From the NCBI GenBank assembly GCA_020426485.1, contig JAGQPY010000005.1, forward strand, positions 1 to 47,488: a stretch of DNA of 47,488 bases. Direction: 5' to 3'. The first letter of the stretch is position 1, and each line of letters opens with the position of its first letter. A program made the position numbers and the translations under genes. This document shows positions 26,401 to 35,127 of this stretch, in pieces. The notes below the pieces were generated by a model, which saw only the letters and a program-made list of their open reading frames with translations, was not told the DNA's origin and did no database searches. The stretch is from Planctomycetaceae bacterium (GTDB lineage Bacteria > Planctomycetota > Planctomycetia > Planctomycetales > Planctomycetaceae).

Positions 26401-26945
26401 CCGCAGCCGTCTTCTGTCCGGAAACGGGAAAGCGTCTGGGACCCAACGAAGAGGGTCTGCTTCGTATTCGCGGGGCCAACATTATGCTGGGATACCTGAA
26501 TCAACCCGATAAGACCGCCGAAGTGATTCAGGATGGCTGGTACAACACGGGTGATTTTGCCCGTATCGATGAAGACGGATTTATAGAAATCACCGGTCGG
26601 CAGAGTCGCTTTTCGAAGATCGGCGGTGAGATGGTGCCCCATATTCGAATTGAACAGGAGTTGACTCGAATCATCGACGACGATGATTCCGATGAGCCGG
26701 AGATCCTCTGTGCCGTGACTGCTGTCCCGGACGAAAAGAAGGGGGAACGGTTGATTGTTCTGCACAAACCGATGACCCGATCGGTGGCTGAGATACAGAC
26801 CGAGTTGCAGAAGTCCGGGCTGCCCAATCTCTGGATTCCGTCGGCGGACAGTTTTCTGCAGGTTGACAGTATTCCATTGCTGGGCACGGGAAAGCTGGAT
26901 CTGCGTGCCGTCAAAGAACTTGCGGTCAGTCGATTTGCAACATAG
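23454..26945 (+). CDS. LplT-PlsC-acyl-ACP synthetase fusion (Aas-like phospholipid remodelling)
   Basis: A 1163-residue three-domain protein. Residues about 12-400 are an MFS transporter similar to the lysophospholipid flippase LplT (AANDNMFRWLVVPV, GWLADRFSKRSSMV). Residues about 430-640 are a PlsC acyltransferase, with the catalytic NHVTWIDG (His463, Asp468) and FAEGQISRTGELLKFERG. Residues about 660-1163 are an AMP-forming acyl-ACP synthetase: TSGSTGEPKG from residue 806, GYGATETSPL, YNTGDFARID and the catalytic Lys1147 in GTGKLDL. Together these would flip lysophospholipids inward, activate fatty acid onto ACP and reacylate, as E. coli LplT and Aas do as separate proteins. ATG 23454 is preferred over one 35 codons upstream. 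Confidence 0.92.
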   Translation: MDSDVDRTESKSKPLLTSSFAGYLLMSFLTAANDNMFRWLVVPVAKYIKSSVPGLTPEQILANEATVLSIGLGGFILPFIVFAPWSGWLADRFSKRSSMVVLKVAELIIMVLGLWAISIRSIEAMYVVLFLMGTQSALLSTAKFGIIPEIVDRERLSAANGLVGFVTLAAVIAGTVAGNWLYSVTGPDGLKNVWISAAALLGVAFTGIVASLWVAPVAAANRTAMFPWNPFTASLRDARLVVSDRPILRVTLGIAFFWSLASLAQLNIDTFVIRNLGLNQASVGTFLAVLSVGVGIGSVVAGYWSGGRVELGIVPPGTLLMVVACVMAFLTNGSQVLFGCSLLMIGFGGGLFNVPLNSYLQDRSPRRSLGAILAAGNQLTAVGILLVSFVFPILRNEIGCSADQIFLVAGVGTIPILIYVVCLLPQATIRFVVWLLSSFVYRVRIHGLRNIPEKGAALLVANHVTWIDGVLLLLASSRPIRMIAYADYVKGGVIGWLAGLFEIIPIRSGDGPRALMQSLNTAREALLNGELVCIFAEGQISRTGELLKFERGMMKILKGTNAPVLPVYLDELWGSIFSYHGGRFFWKKPQHWPYPVTLNFGECIPYDQVTEVDVVRTAVLNLRDESIARRKDRSMIPAVRFIRQCRLAWNRRKMADSSGTELTGGRALISALVFHRLLVKRILDPDENVVGLLLPPSVGGALANLAVSLSARVTVNLNYTLSDEIVNYCIREAGVRRVITSRRFMEKRPMKLEAEIVYLEDLKAQVGTLDRLIGYFLARVVPVSVLSRTLGLSKLKPDDLLTVIFTSGSTGEPKGVMLSHSNINSNLDAANELLRLKKEDVLLGVLPFFHSFGYTITLWLPGCVDPSSVYHFNPLDARTVAELTEKYQVTIITATPTFLRSYMKRCAPDAMKSLNLVVVGAEKMPPELRDAWKEKYGFEPTEGYGATETSPLAAVNVPLNRTTSTDGDCCRAGTVGRAITGSTAAVFCPETGKRLGPNEEGLLRIRGANIMLGYLNQPDKTAEVIQDGWYNTGDFARIDEDGFIEITGRQSRFSKIGGEMVPHIRIEQELTRIIDDDDSDEPEILCAVTAVPDEKKGERLIVLHKPMTRSVAEIQTELQKSGLPNLWIPSADSFLQVDSIPLLGTGKLDLRAVKELAVSRFAT

Positions 26946-27217
26946 TCGATCGCGAAATCGTCCGGCATTGTTCTTTTGCACGACGGACGGCTCGAAGTAA
27001 ACTATGACGGTTCGTTCGCTGAATCACCACAAACAGTCCTTCTCCGTTCAGTTCTGTTTCCTGAAGTCATGGCGAAGATCAAAACGTGGCTGGCTCCATG
27101 GAATCGACAACCTGCTACGCAGTCGGCACTTGAACAGACCCTTTCAGAGCAGTTGAACGATCAGCCGCTCTGCACTTCCTTCCTGCCTCCTGTTTCCAGC
27201 CTCAAAGGTCGAATCAA

Positions 27218-28564
27218 ATGCTGAACATCATCGGACGTTCTGATCGTGGGGCTTCGTTTTGTGACCGCGTCGCTCGTCGTCGCTTTTTGCAGATTGGTGG
27301 TCTCAGTACGTTTGGATTTGGACTCCCTTCTCTGCTGAAAGCTGAGCGGACGATGGAGTCCGGCAGCCAATCACGGAAATCCGTCATCCTGATCTGGATG
27401 CACGGTGGTCCGTCGCAGCTGGACACCTTCGACATGAAACCTCAGGCGCCGCTGGAGTATCGAGGGGCGTTTTCACCAATCGCGTCCAGTCTGTCGGGCC
27501 TGGATGTGTGCGAGCTTCTTCCCGAGCATGCGAAGGTGATGGATAAATGCACAGTAATTCGCAGCTTTTCGCACGGCAACGGCGACCACTGGGCCGCTGC
27601 TCACTGGATGCTGACCGGACGACTGGGAGCCAACGGAAGTGATCGCCACCCCCGACATCCTTCCATGAGTGCGGTGGCCGCTCATCTGCTGGGACCGACA
27701 ATGAAAGGGTCTCTGGCCAACGTCAATATGAATGACGGTGGCTTCGGATTTCATGGTGGAGCATGGTTGGGAGTCAACTACAACCCGTTCCGGTACGGTG
27801 AGTTCAGTTACGGAAACGAAGCTGGTCGACTGCCGTCCGGCGACCACAACAGCTTTTCCCTTGTGGATGGCCTTTCCGAACAGCGGATGATGAATCGAGT
27901 GTCGCTGCAACAACAGCTGGATTCCGTGCGCAGGCAAATCGACGACAATCGCACATTCGACGCCATGGATGCCGTCAATCAGCAGGCTCTGGACATCGTC
28001 CTGTCCGGGCGCGTGCGCAAGGCGTTTGATATTTCTGAAGAGCCCCAGTCAGTTCGTGATCGTTACGGCAGTGGCTGGGGGGAACAGGCACTTCTTTCTC
28101 GAAGGCTGATCGAGGCCGGTGTGCGGTTCGTTTCACTGAATACCGGATACTTTGATGATCATTCCAATATCGAACGTGCCCTGCGAGACAAGCTGCCTCG
28201 ACACGACAAGTGTGTTGGCGTCCTGATTCAGGATCTGGCTGATCGAGGAATGCTGGATGACACCTTGGTAGTCGTCGCCGGCGAATTCGGGCATACACCG
28301 CGAATCAATGACAACGCGGGACGCGACCATTGGCCGCAGGCACAGAGCATTCTGCTGGCAGGCGGCGGCTATCGTCACGGACAGGTCATCGGCAGCACCA
28401 ATGAGAAAGCCGAGTTTCCGACAAGCCGAGCGATCGGCGTCGAAGACTTCTGTGCCACGGTCTTTCACGCTTTGAATCTGAGCGTTGATGACAAAATCAT
28501 CGACCTGTCGGGTCGACCGACAACACTGGTTCCGGGCGGTCAGGTTCCGGTTGAGTTGATTTAG
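27218..28564 (+). CDS. Tat-exported DUF1501 protein
   Basis: A 448-residue DUF1501 protein, a family abundant in planctomycetes and distantly related to the alkaline phosphatase/sulfatase fold. The N-terminus carries a twin-arginine signal (VARRRFLQIGGLSTFGFGLPSL). Conserved segments follow: VILIWMHGGPSQLDTFDMKP, FSHGNGDHWAAAHWMLTGRL, WGEQALLSRRLIEAGVRFVSL, VVVAGEFGHTPRIN and GRDHWPQAQSILLAGGGYRHGQVIG. The Asp/His-rich sites suggest metal binding, but no activity is established for the family. DUF1501 genes usually sit beside a DUF1549/DUF1553 cytochrome-type gene; none is present here. Confidence 0.92.
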   Translation: MLNIIGRSDRGASFCDRVARRRFLQIGGLSTFGFGLPSLLKAERTMESGSQSRKSVILIWMHGGPSQLDTFDMKPQAPLEYRGAFSPIASSLSGLDVCELLPEHAKVMDKCTVIRSFSHGNGDHWAAAHWMLTGRLGANGSDRHPRHPSMSAVAAHLLGPTMKGSLANVNMNDGGFGFHGGAWLGVNYNPFRYGEFSYGNEAGRLPSGDHNSFSLVDGLSEQRMMNRVSLQQQLDSVRRQIDDNRTFDAMDAVNQQALDIVLSGRVRKAFDISEEPQSVRDRYGSGWGEQALLSRRLIEAGVRFVSLNTGYFDDHSNIERALRDKLPRHDKCVGVLIQDLADRGMLDDTLVVVAGEFGHTPRINDNAGRDHWPQAQSILLAGGGYRHGQVIGSTNEKAEFPTSRAIGVEDFCATVFHALNLSVDDKIIDLSGRPTTLVPGGQVPVELI

Positions 28565-28653
28565 CGGTCGAACAACTGCTGAAACGAGGCCACGATCGTC
28601 GCTCAGATTTGATGGATCTCATTTCAGTGGCGTTGGAGCTGCCCGGTGATGGG

Positions 28654-29745
28654 CTATACGTTGAACAGGAAGTGACAGATGTCACCATCCTGCATGACGT
28701 ACTCTTTGCCTTCAACTCGAAGCTTGCCCTTGGCTCGGATTTCTTTTTCGCTCTTGAATTGCTCCAGATCGGCGAGTGTGTAAACCTCGCAGCGAATAAA
28801 ACCGCGTTCGAAGTCCGTATGAATCACACCGGCACCCTGTGGCGCCGTTGCGCCGACGGGAATGGTCCATGCACGGACTTCCTTTTCGCCGGCCGTAAAG
28901 TAGCTTTGCAGGCCGAGTGTGCGATAAGTTGCCTGAGCAACAGAGGCCAGCGCTGGTTCAGTGAGTCCGACGGAACTCAACATTTCCTTGCGGTCTGCTT
29001 CATCGAGTTCTGCCAGTTCGGCTTCGAACTTCGCACAGACCGGAACAACTTCGGCGCCGACCTTTGCGGCATGTTCGCGGACCTGCTGTACCATGGCTCC
29101 GGTGCCCTGGACATCGTTTTCGTCCACATTTGCGATGTACAGAATCGGCTTTGCCGTCATCAGGCCCAAGCTTCTGACGGCTTTCCGTTCGTCGGGCGTC
29201 AATTCCAGAGTTCGCAGCATATTGCCGGCATTGGCGTGTTCGACACACTTGTGCATGATGTCGACACGCAGCCTGGCCTCTTTGTCGCCGCCTCGAGCAG
29301 AACGTTCCGCCTTGGGCAGACTGTTCTCAAGGGTTTGAAGGTCTGCCAGCAGAAGTTCTGTTTCAATCACTTCGATGTCCGAAAGCGGATTGACTCCACC
29401 AGAGACATGAGTCACATCTTCATCCGTGAAACAGCGCACAACCTGCAGAATCGCATCCACTTCCCGGATATGGCTGAGAAACTTATTTCCCAGACCCTCT
29501 CCCTTGCTGGCACCTTCGACGATGCCGGCGATGTCCACCAGTTTCAGGATGGCGGGTACGACCTTCTGAGGCGGAATGTACTTCGTGATCGTCTCCAGGC
29601 GACTGTCCGGAACGCTGACGATACCTTCATTCGGTTCAATCGTGCAGAACGGGTAGTTCGCACTTTGAGCAGCTCCGGAGCACGTGAGCGCGTTGAACAG
29701 AGTGCTTTTCCCGACGTTGGGCAGTCCGACGATTCCGGCTTCCAT
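28654..29745 (-). CDS. ychF: redox-regulated ATPase YchF (Obg-related)
   Basis: A 363-residue universally conserved P-loop NTPase that prefers ATP over GTP and associates with ribosomes. The N-terminus has the G1 motif [14 protein letters not shown], followed by [11 protein letters not shown] (switch I), [20 protein letters not shown] (G3 and switch II) and NVDEND in place of the guanine-specific NKxD, which explains the ATP preference. The C-terminal TGS-type domain includes [24 protein letters not shown] and ends [20 protein letters not shown]. The length matches the family exactly. It is a single gene on the minus strand, 303 bases after the OleA-like gene. Confidence 0.97.
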   Translation of the reverse strand: MEAGIVGLPNVGKSTLFNALTCSGAAQSANYPFCTIEPNEGIVSVPDSRLETITKYIPPQKVVPAILKLVDIAGIVEGASKGEGLGNKFLSHIREVDAILQVVRCFTDEDVTHVSGGVNPLSDIEVIETELLLADLQTLENSLPKAERSARGGDKEARLRVDIMHKCVEHANAGNMLRTLELTPDERKAVRSLGLMTAKPILYIANVDENDVQGTGAMVQQVREHAAKVGAEVVPVCAKFEAELAELDEADRKEMLSSVGLTEPALASVAQATYRTLGLQSYFTAGEKEVRAWTIPVGATAPQGAGVIHTDFERGFIRCEVYTLADLEQFKSEKEIRAKGKLRVEGKEYVMQDGDICHFLFNV

Positions 29746-30048
29746 TTGTGACTTCCAGAGACTTCAGTACCATTGGTGATCACCAAATCTGGTGAATACG
29801 GCTGGTCAGTTTCAGCGATTTCCCGGCAATGATCCTCGAACGCTGCGACATGAGGCTGCAACCGGCCATCTTACGGGAAAACAATACCCGTGGTTTCGCT
29901 CAGAAGGCGGAGATTGTAACCGTCTATGCCCCATCGCCAACCGGCGAACCTCCCGGTTCCAAAGATTGATATTTCCGAGCCGTTGCCCTTTGACAGCAAC
30001 AGAGCCAGCGGGACGAACGTCGGCATCTTCCGTTCGCCACCGGAGATC
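29746..30048. other. 303-base spacer
   Basis: The spacer between the OleA-like gene and ychF, both on the minus strand. No gene, clear terminator hairpin or RNA was recognised. Confidence 0.45.
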
Positions 30049-31098
30049 CTATCCGCAATGGATACCCAGCATCAGCGAATTCAGGCCACTCCCGATTCCC
30101 AGCAGCGCCAGATTTGTGCCGGAAGGTGGCGGATCCTGCTGCAGGCCCATTGACAGAGCCATGGGCAAAGCAGCCGCTCCCGTGTTTCCGAAGATCTCCA
30201 CGGTGGGAAAATCGAGATGTGGGTCCAGCTGCAGCTGTTCCATCAGCCGCGTTCTGTGCTGGCGACCAACCTGATGCGTGAAGACTCGATCAACATCATG
30301 GTTGGACCAGTTCAGGATCTGCCTCGTTTTTTGCCAGGTTCTTTCCGCCAGAGCAACTCCGGCATGCAGCAGCGCTTCGGAGTCGGTTTCCATTCTGGGG
30401 CGGCTGTCTCCATGAACGCCCGCCTGCACACCTCCGGCACAAAGGTGGTGAGCTGCCGTGTCTGAGAGGAAGGCTCCTCCCAGCAGCTGACGTCCGGACT
30501 GCGAGATTCTGCGGTGACATAACACGATTGCTGCACTGCCGGATCCGATCGTCAGAGATGCAAATGCAGACTTGATGGACTTCCTTGTCAGGCTGTCGTC
30601 CATCAGAAGACTGTCAATTGTTCCTTCAACCAGATCACGACCGGTCTCCGTTCCTACGACAACTCCTGCTTCGATTCTGCCGAGTTCGATCATGTCCGCG
30701 ATCAATACCATGCCATTCAGCAGCCCCAGGCAGGCGTTGCTGACATCCATCACCAGGGAATCTTCGGGAAGCTCTGCGCCGGCATGAACACCGGCTGCAG
30801 TGGCTGGTTCCATCTGATCGCGGCAAACGGAACCATGGATCAGTGCGCCAAAGTGTTTCCGGTCGAGCCCTGACTGTTCGACAGCCATGCGAGCTGTCTG
30901 AATGCTGACCTGCCCGGGAAGTGTTCCGGGATCGTAGAAGCGACGCTCGCGGATACCGGTCATCAGTTCGAGACGGCCAGCGGGGAGTCCAAGTCGTTTA
31001 TACACCGGCTCCAGCCGACGTTCGATCTCTTCGGAGGTCACAACATTTTCTGGTGGGTTGTGAACAACGGACTCAACAAAAACGTTCTCGTATCGCAT
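30049..31098 (-). CDS. OleA-like thiolase (FabH-related 3-oxoacyl synthase III)
   Basis: A 349-residue thiolase-superfamily enzyme closer to OleA than to FabH. OleA joins two acyl-CoAs head-to-head to a beta-keto acid in long-chain olefin synthesis. The catalytic Cys is residue 123 ([12 protein letters not shown]), with His275 (THQVGRQH) and Asn305 (IFGNTGAA). An OleA-type Glu is present at 97 (CRDQMEPAT). The Glu-Cys spacing of 26 and His-Asn spacing of 30 equal those I recall for Xanthomonas OleA (Glu117/Cys143, His285/Asn315). The N-terminal [20 protein letters not shown] and the C-terminal [14 protein letters not shown] also match OleA. No oleB, oleC or oleD gene is adjacent. Automatic annotation would probably call it 3-oxoacyl-ACP synthase III. 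Confidence 0.85.
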   Translation of the reverse strand: MRYENVFVESVVHNPPENVVTSEEIERRLEPVYKRLGLPAGRLELMTGIRERRFYDPGTLPGQVSIQTARMAVEQSGLDRKHFGALIHGSVCRDQMEPATAAGVHAGAELPEDSLVMDVSNACLGLLNGMVLIADMIELGRIEAGVVVGTETGRDLVEGTIDSLLMDDSLTRKSIKSAFASLTIGSGSAAIVLCHRRISQSGRQLLGGAFLSDTAAHHLCAGGVQAGVHGDSRPRMETDSEALLHAGVALAERTWQKTRQILNWSNHDVDRVFTHQVGRQHRTRLMEQLQLDPHLDFPTVEIFGNTGAAALPMALSMGLQQDPPPSGTNLALLGIGSGLNSLMLGIHCG

Positions 31099-31331
31099 GA
31101 CAATGGAAGGATTCGGAAGCCGACGGAAGCGCCGGACGATTCATCCGGGTCGGGAAGGTTTCAGATGCAGGTTGCTGTGTTTTGGGCAGATGGTCATCCT
31201 GGCGGATGCAGACGATAGTCGATCTGCCACGAGGTGCAATTGTCTTGTCACATCCAATTGCCCGCGACTGCCTGCGTCAGCGAGACGTTAGTTGTCCTGC
31301 GAGGGACTTTTTCAGTCGGCCGTCCCTTAGT

Positions 31332-31535
31332 TCAGACGGATGCAGCGAGCGGACCGGTTGCTTCCAAACGCTGTGACAGCATTCGGATTTCGTCCAGCAG
31401 GGCCGATCGTTTTGACTCGTCTTCGTGCGCAGGTTCCCGCATTTCAAGCATAATGGCACGTCGGACGTATCGCAGCCCGCGGAGAAGCACATCACGTTCT
31501 TCAGTGGTCAGGTCAATTTGAAGGACTTCGTTCAC
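31332..31535 (-). CDS. small conserved hypothetical protein
   Basis: A 67-residue, highly charged, predicted all-helical protein (LTTEERDVLLRGLRYVRRAI, then KRSALLDEIRMLSQRLEA). It has no signal peptide or Cys. The helix-heptad pattern and stop-to-start length suggest a real small protein of the kind often seen in planctomycetes; the function is unknown. It lies on the minus strand between floA and the OleA-like gene. Confidence 0.6.
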   Translation of the reverse strand: MNEVLQIDLTTEERDVLLRGLRYVRRAIMLEMREPAHEDESKRSALLDEIRMLSQRLEATGPLAASV

Positions 31536-31890
31536 AGCGTTTCAATCCCGAATATCGAGCATTCAAAACGCACAAAAACGGTCACTTCCTGTTTCCGGAT
31601 TCATGCAATCATCAGGGAGCCGCGGGGGGCTTTGGACTCTTCGTTACCGACACGTCACGAGAACAGCTTTGCCAACCGAGGTCAAGTGCGGTACGACTGA
31701 AGCAAGCCACACACGTTCATAAGTCTACGCTCCAGTTTTGCGATCCTCAAGGTGTTCGCCTCAGATAATCGTCGGCGGAGGGGTCCACCAGCGACAAACG
31801 ACTCATGATACGGACTTTGCAATTTGAACGTTCTGTTGCAGAATCTCTAAAGTCCCGGAAAAGTCGGTGCACAGTGCCCACATTAACCGT
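31536..31890. other. 355-base spacer
   Basis: The region between the end of floA and the small hypothetical gene (both minus strand). No gene, RNA or obvious terminator was recognised. Confidence 0.45.
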
Positions 31891-32874
31891 TCAGGTGCCG
31901 CTTGCTCGAAGGCTGCCGCCGCGGAACGCATCTGCGATCGCCATTGGAATGGCCGCTTCCGCCAGGACCACTTCGGCCTGATGTTGCTGCGTCAGCGCCT
32001 TCATCTGCTGTTCCCGGGCAACGGCCTGAGCCCGCCGTTCTTCGGCTTTTGCTCGAGCAATTCGAACGTCGGCTTCGGCCTGATCGGCCTGCAGACGAGC
32101 ACCAACATTGTCGCCAACGTCGATGTCGGCGATGTCAATGGAAACGATTTCATAGGCTGTCTGCGAATCCAGCCCTTTGTTCAGCACAGCTCTTGCGATC
32201 AGCATCGGATTTGCAAGGACCTGTTTATGTGACTCGCTGGATCCGATGGCAGAAACGATTCCTTCGCCAACTCGAGCGATGATGGTTTCCTCCGTGGCCC
32301 CACCAACCAGCTGAGCCAGGTTGGTTCGCACCGTCACGCGGGCTCGGGCCTTCAATTGAATTCCGTCTCGAGCAACACCGTCCAGTGTCGAACGTCCGTG
32401 ACGCGAGGGATCAGGACAGTCGATCACTTTTGTCTTGACGCTTGTCTGGACGGCTTCCAGAACGTTTCTTCCGGCAAGGTCAATCGCAGCCGACGTATCC
32501 CAGTCCAGTTCAATGTTCGCGCGATGAGCGGCGATGAGCGATCGAATGAGCAAAGGTACATTGCCGCCAGCAAGATAGTGAGCTTCCATCGCGTTTGTGG
32601 TGATACTCTTGAGTCCGGCCTGCACAGCCATGATCTTGGAATCCACAATGACCTGCGGATTCACCTTCTTCAGTTTCATGGCCACCATCTGAATCGGACC
32701 AATGGGCGCGCCGGACATCAGGGATCGAAACCATAGGGACGCTACGGAAGCAAACATTCCCAGAAAGATCAGCAGGAAGAGCCCGAAAATCGCCAGAAAG
32801 CAGATCAGGAGAACGGAAGCAAAACTGTTCCCTTCCGCCTGAGCCAGAACGAGCGACTGTTCAATTGCGTTCAT
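31891..32874 (-). CDS. floA: flotillin-like protein FloA
   Basis: A 327-residue bacterial flotillin (UPF0365), a scaffold of functional membrane microdomains. A short N-terminal segment precedes one strongly hydrophobic membrane hairpin (about residues 17-45, [20 protein letters not shown]). The PHB domain follows, with [43 protein letters not shown] and [21 protein letters not shown]-terminal coiled coil with flotillin-type EA/RA repeats ends the protein ([20 protein letters not shown]). The Met at 32874 is the family start; the 70 codons of open frame before it are not protein-like. No NfeD-type partner gene is adjacent, although it commonly accompanies floA. Confidence 0.94.
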   Translation of the reverse strand: MNAIEQSLVLAQAEGNSFASVLLICFLAIFGLFLLIFLGMFASVASLWFRSLMSGAPIGPIQMVAMKLKKVNPQVIVDSKIMAVQAGLKSITTNAMEAHYLAGGNVPLLIRSLIAAHRANIELDWDTSAAIDLAGRNVLEAVQTSVKTKVIDCPDPSRHGRSTLDGVARDGIQLKARARVTVRTNLAQLVGGATEETIIARVGEGIVSAIGSSESHKQVLANPMLIARAVLNKGLDSQTAYEIVSIDIADIDVGDNVGARLQADQAEADVRIARAKAEERRAQAVAREQQMKALTQQHQAEVVLAEAAIPMAIADAFRGGSLRASGT

Positions 32875-33393
32875 GAGCGGGTTCCTTAGGTTTTCGTGCA
32901 ATCCGGCCTGCCAAACAGCGCCGACGCGTTTCCGGGGATTCGATTCGTTTGACCTTGATTGTTGCAGCAGGTAACTGTCGCAGCAGGAAGCTCCGGATCG
33001 GAGCCAGTCTCGCTGACGACCAGCGGTCGTGCAAAACGTCTGATGATACTCATCTGCTGATACAGAATGGTGCCGACGGGTCACCGACCTGCTGCAGCAG
33101 AATTCTAAGTCTCAGCGTTGCACACTGGCAACCATCACCGATTTGTTTGATATTGGATTCCATCGGCGAAGATTGCACTGTGTCTCCGACCAACTACGAT
33201 TCGCAAATAACGCACACGGGTTCTGGTCGGATCAAAAAGGTTTCACGATTTGACCCTCCGGATCCGTCCGCGCGATTAAGAGGCACTGACAACAACGAGA
33301 CAGGCATCCTTCCCGGCATTCATTTCACTCGGTTTCTGCCCCTCTGCGGGAGCCAGTCTCGGTTTTGTCAGCCATTCGAAGTTGTTCGATCAG

Positions 33394-33414
33394 CCGGAAC
33401 GCGTTAGCGTCCGG
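33394..33414. repeat. REP-like GC-rich palindrome
   Basis: CCGGAACGC (33394-33402) pairs with GCGTCCGG (33407-33414) around the loop GTTA, with one bulged A. Similar short palindromes built on GCGTTAGCGTCCGG recur, as far as I remember, in intergenic regions of planctomycete genomes. Only one copy was seen in this window, so the repeat assignment is inferred. Confidence 0.4.
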
Positions 33415-33436
33415 TTCCCACAAAACCGGGGGCGAA

Positions 33437-33497
33437 GGCACTCCGACCGCTAATCGGATGGACAATCTGTTTGCGGATGAGCACTCAGCGGAGTGCC
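33437..33497 (+). promoter_or_regulatory. alternative hairpins in the ridA leader
   Basis: GGCACTCCG (33437-33445) is perfectly complementary to CGGAGTGCC (33489-33497). The latter can instead pair locally, with GCACTC (33481-33486) joining GAGTGC (33491-33496). The two structures exclude each other. The element ends 34 bases before the ridA ATG, so it could be a translational or transcriptional switch, or part of a REP-type repeat. Function is inferred only. Confidence 0.35.
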
Positions 33498-33531
33498 ATC
33501 CCGGAAACTCAGGATCAGGAATACCACACGC

Positions 33532-33993
33532 ATGAGCATCGAAGCACGAATTCAGGAACTTGGACTGATCCTGCCGGCAGCACCAGCGGCAGCGGGAACT
33601 TACAGTCCGGTGGTGATTGTGGGAAATCTGGCCTATGTGTCCGGGCAAGGACCCGTTGGCGCAGACGGTCGCTGGCTGACGGGGCGAGTTGGCAGCGATT
33701 TGACCGAAGAACAGGGAATTGAGGCTGCTCGAACTGTGGGGCTCACAATGCTGGCCACAATGAAGGCACAGTTGGGAAGTCTTGATCGAGTGAAGAGAAT
33801 CGTCAAGGTCCTTGGGATGGTCAATTGCACGGCAGAATTCAAGAACCAGCCGAAAGTCGTGAACGGTTTTAGTGACCTGATGGTTGAAATCTGGGGTGAA
33901 AACGGTCGCGCCGCCCGCAGCGCGGTGGGCATGGGGTCGCTGCCCGGGAACATCCCTGTTGAGGTTGAAGCGATTGTTGAACTTGTGGATTAA
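33532..33993 (+). CDS. RidA family protein (YjgF/YER057c/UK114)
   Basis: A 153-residue RidA-family protein. RidA proteins are trimeric enamine/imine deaminases that remove reactive 2-aminoacrylate and similar intermediates. Characteristic segments are VVIVGNLAYVSGQGP, LTEEQGIEAARTVGLTMLATM and the C-terminal ARSAVGMGSLPGNIPVEVEAIVEL, which carries the Arg that binds the substrate carboxylate and the VEVEA closing strand. At 153 residues it belongs to the longer subgroup rather than classical RidA of about 128. Start ATG 33532; GGATCAGGA lies 12-20 bases upstream. Its leader contains the alternative hairpins. Confidence 0.92.
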   Translation: MSIEARIQELGLILPAAPAAAGTYSPVVIVGNLAYVSGQGPVGADGRWLTGRVGSDLTEEQGIEAARTVGLTMLATMKAQLGSLDRVKRIVKVLGMVNCTAEFKNQPKVVNGFSDLMVEIWGENGRAARSAVGMGSLPGNIPVEVEAIVELVD

Positions 33994-34122
33994 CGCCGTC
34001 GACTTCGACCCATCATCGTTGGATGCTTGAACGGTTGAACGCGGCTAATCGGAGCCTTTTCACTGGTTCATCGTTCCCACTACGTCGCTGGCTGGTGGGT
34101 TTGCTGTTCCGGGATCGTCTCT

Positions 34123-35127
34123 TCAGCTTCCTTGTCGGTTGTTTCTTCTGAACGACATGTCAGTGGCATTGACGACGTTCGTTGGGTGACCTTCCAGAAA
34201 TGCGCGGATGTTCGCCACACAGCCTGCTGTGAGCAGGTCGATGCCTTCAGGTGTCTGATCCGCGCTGTGTGGTGTCAGTGCGACATTGGTGCAGTTGAGA
34301 AGCGGGTTATCCGGAAGAATTGGTTCGGCGTCGAAAACGTCAATGCCTGCTCCCCAGAGATGTCCGGACAGCAACGCCGTCGCCAGCGCGTTCGTGTCAA
34401 CAACCGCGGCTCGAGCGGTGTTGATCAGAATCGTCCCCGGTTTCATTCGTGCGATTTCGGATGCTCCAATCATGTTGACTGTCTGCGGTGAAAGTCGTAC
34501 ATGAAGGCTGATTACATCCGAGGTCGTCAGCAGTTCCTTCATCGCCACGTAACGAAATCCGATCGATGATGATTTCTTCTGGTCCGGCTGAAAGGTCCAG
34601 GCGACGACATCCATTCCGACGGACCTGCACAGTCGCATCATCTCACAGCCGATGTTGCCGGTGCCGATGACTCCGAGCCGTTTTCCCGTCAAAGACACGC
34701 CGAGTTCAGAAGACCAGTGGTGTTGTCTGAGTTCCCGCGTCATTTGAGGTATTCGGCGAGCAACACTGAACATCAGGGCCATGGCATGTTCGGCGACGAT
34801 ACCAGCTGTGCGACCAGGGATGTTGCTGACAACGATGTTGCGTTCCGTGGCTGCCTGAATATCAATGGAATCGTAGCCGATGCCACAGACGGCGATCATT
34901 TTCAGATTCGGCAGCTGGCGGAGCAGAGTTCCGGAGACTTTCACGGCACTGCGGGAATTCAACAGGACATCAGCCGTCGCCAGTCTTTCAAGCATTTCGG
35001 CATCCGAAGCTGGCCGATCGGTAAACAGGCGTACGTTGGTAATTCTTCGCAGGTCGTTCAGGTGTGTTGAGCGGGCAACGAGCGGTGGTTCGTCGGCAGG
35101 AATGACAACTGTGGGAAGATTTTCCAT
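34123..35127 (-). CDS. D-isomer specific 2-hydroxyacid dehydrogenase
   Basis: A 334-residue NAD-dependent dehydrogenase of the PGDH/glyoxylate reductase group. The Rossmann motif is GVIGTGNIGCEM (from about residue 157). The catalytic triad is present as Arg in LINTARAAVVD, Glu in GIDVFDAEP and His in LTPHSADQT. The N-terminal substrate domain has NLKMIAVCGIGYDSID and the typical NIPGRTAGIVAEHAMALM. It lacks the ACT or intervening domains of full-length SerA, so the substrate may be phosphoglycerate, glyoxylate, hydroxypyruvate or another 2-oxoacid. It is divergent from the macrodomain-like gene and convergent with ridA. Confidence 0.9.
   Translation of the reverse strand: MENLPTVVIPADEPPLVARSTHLNDLRRITNVRLFTDRPASDAEMLERLATADVLLNSRSAVKVSGTLLRQLPNLKMIAVCGIGYDSIDIQAATERNIVVSNIPGRTAGIVAEHAMALMFSVARRIPQMTRELRQHHWSSELGVSLTGKRLGVIGTGNIGCEMMRLCRSVGMDVVAWTFQPDQKKSSSIGFRYVAMKELLTTSDVISLHVRLSPQTVNMIGASEIARMKPGTILINTARAAVVDTNALATALLSGHLWGAGIDVFDAEPILPDNPLLNCTNVALTPHSADQTPEGIDLLTAGCVANIRAFLEGHPTNVVNATDMSFRRNNRQGS

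Larger units (their letters stand above)
32875..33531. other. 657-base divergent spacer with structured repeats
   Basis: The long gap between floA (minus) and ridA (plus). No convincing gene on either strand. The right half (33394-33497) contains a REP-like palindrome and a set of alternative hairpins, described separately. The left half shows nothing I can identify. Confidence 0.5.

Noticed and set aside
27069-27224. A possible 51-residue protein ending inside the DUF1501 start
   Set aside because: There is no ribosome site or domain and the composition is not distinctive; it could be a leader peptide but cannot be supported.
28609-29751. A 380-codon open frame on the plus strand
   Set aside because: It lies entirely antisense to ychF, whose protein is unmistakable; the translation is Cys/Phe-rich without any domain.
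32875-33084. Upstream extension of the FloA frame by 70 codons
   Set aside because: The extension is Arg/Ser/Cys-rich and unlike any flotillin; the Met at 32874 gives the normal family length.
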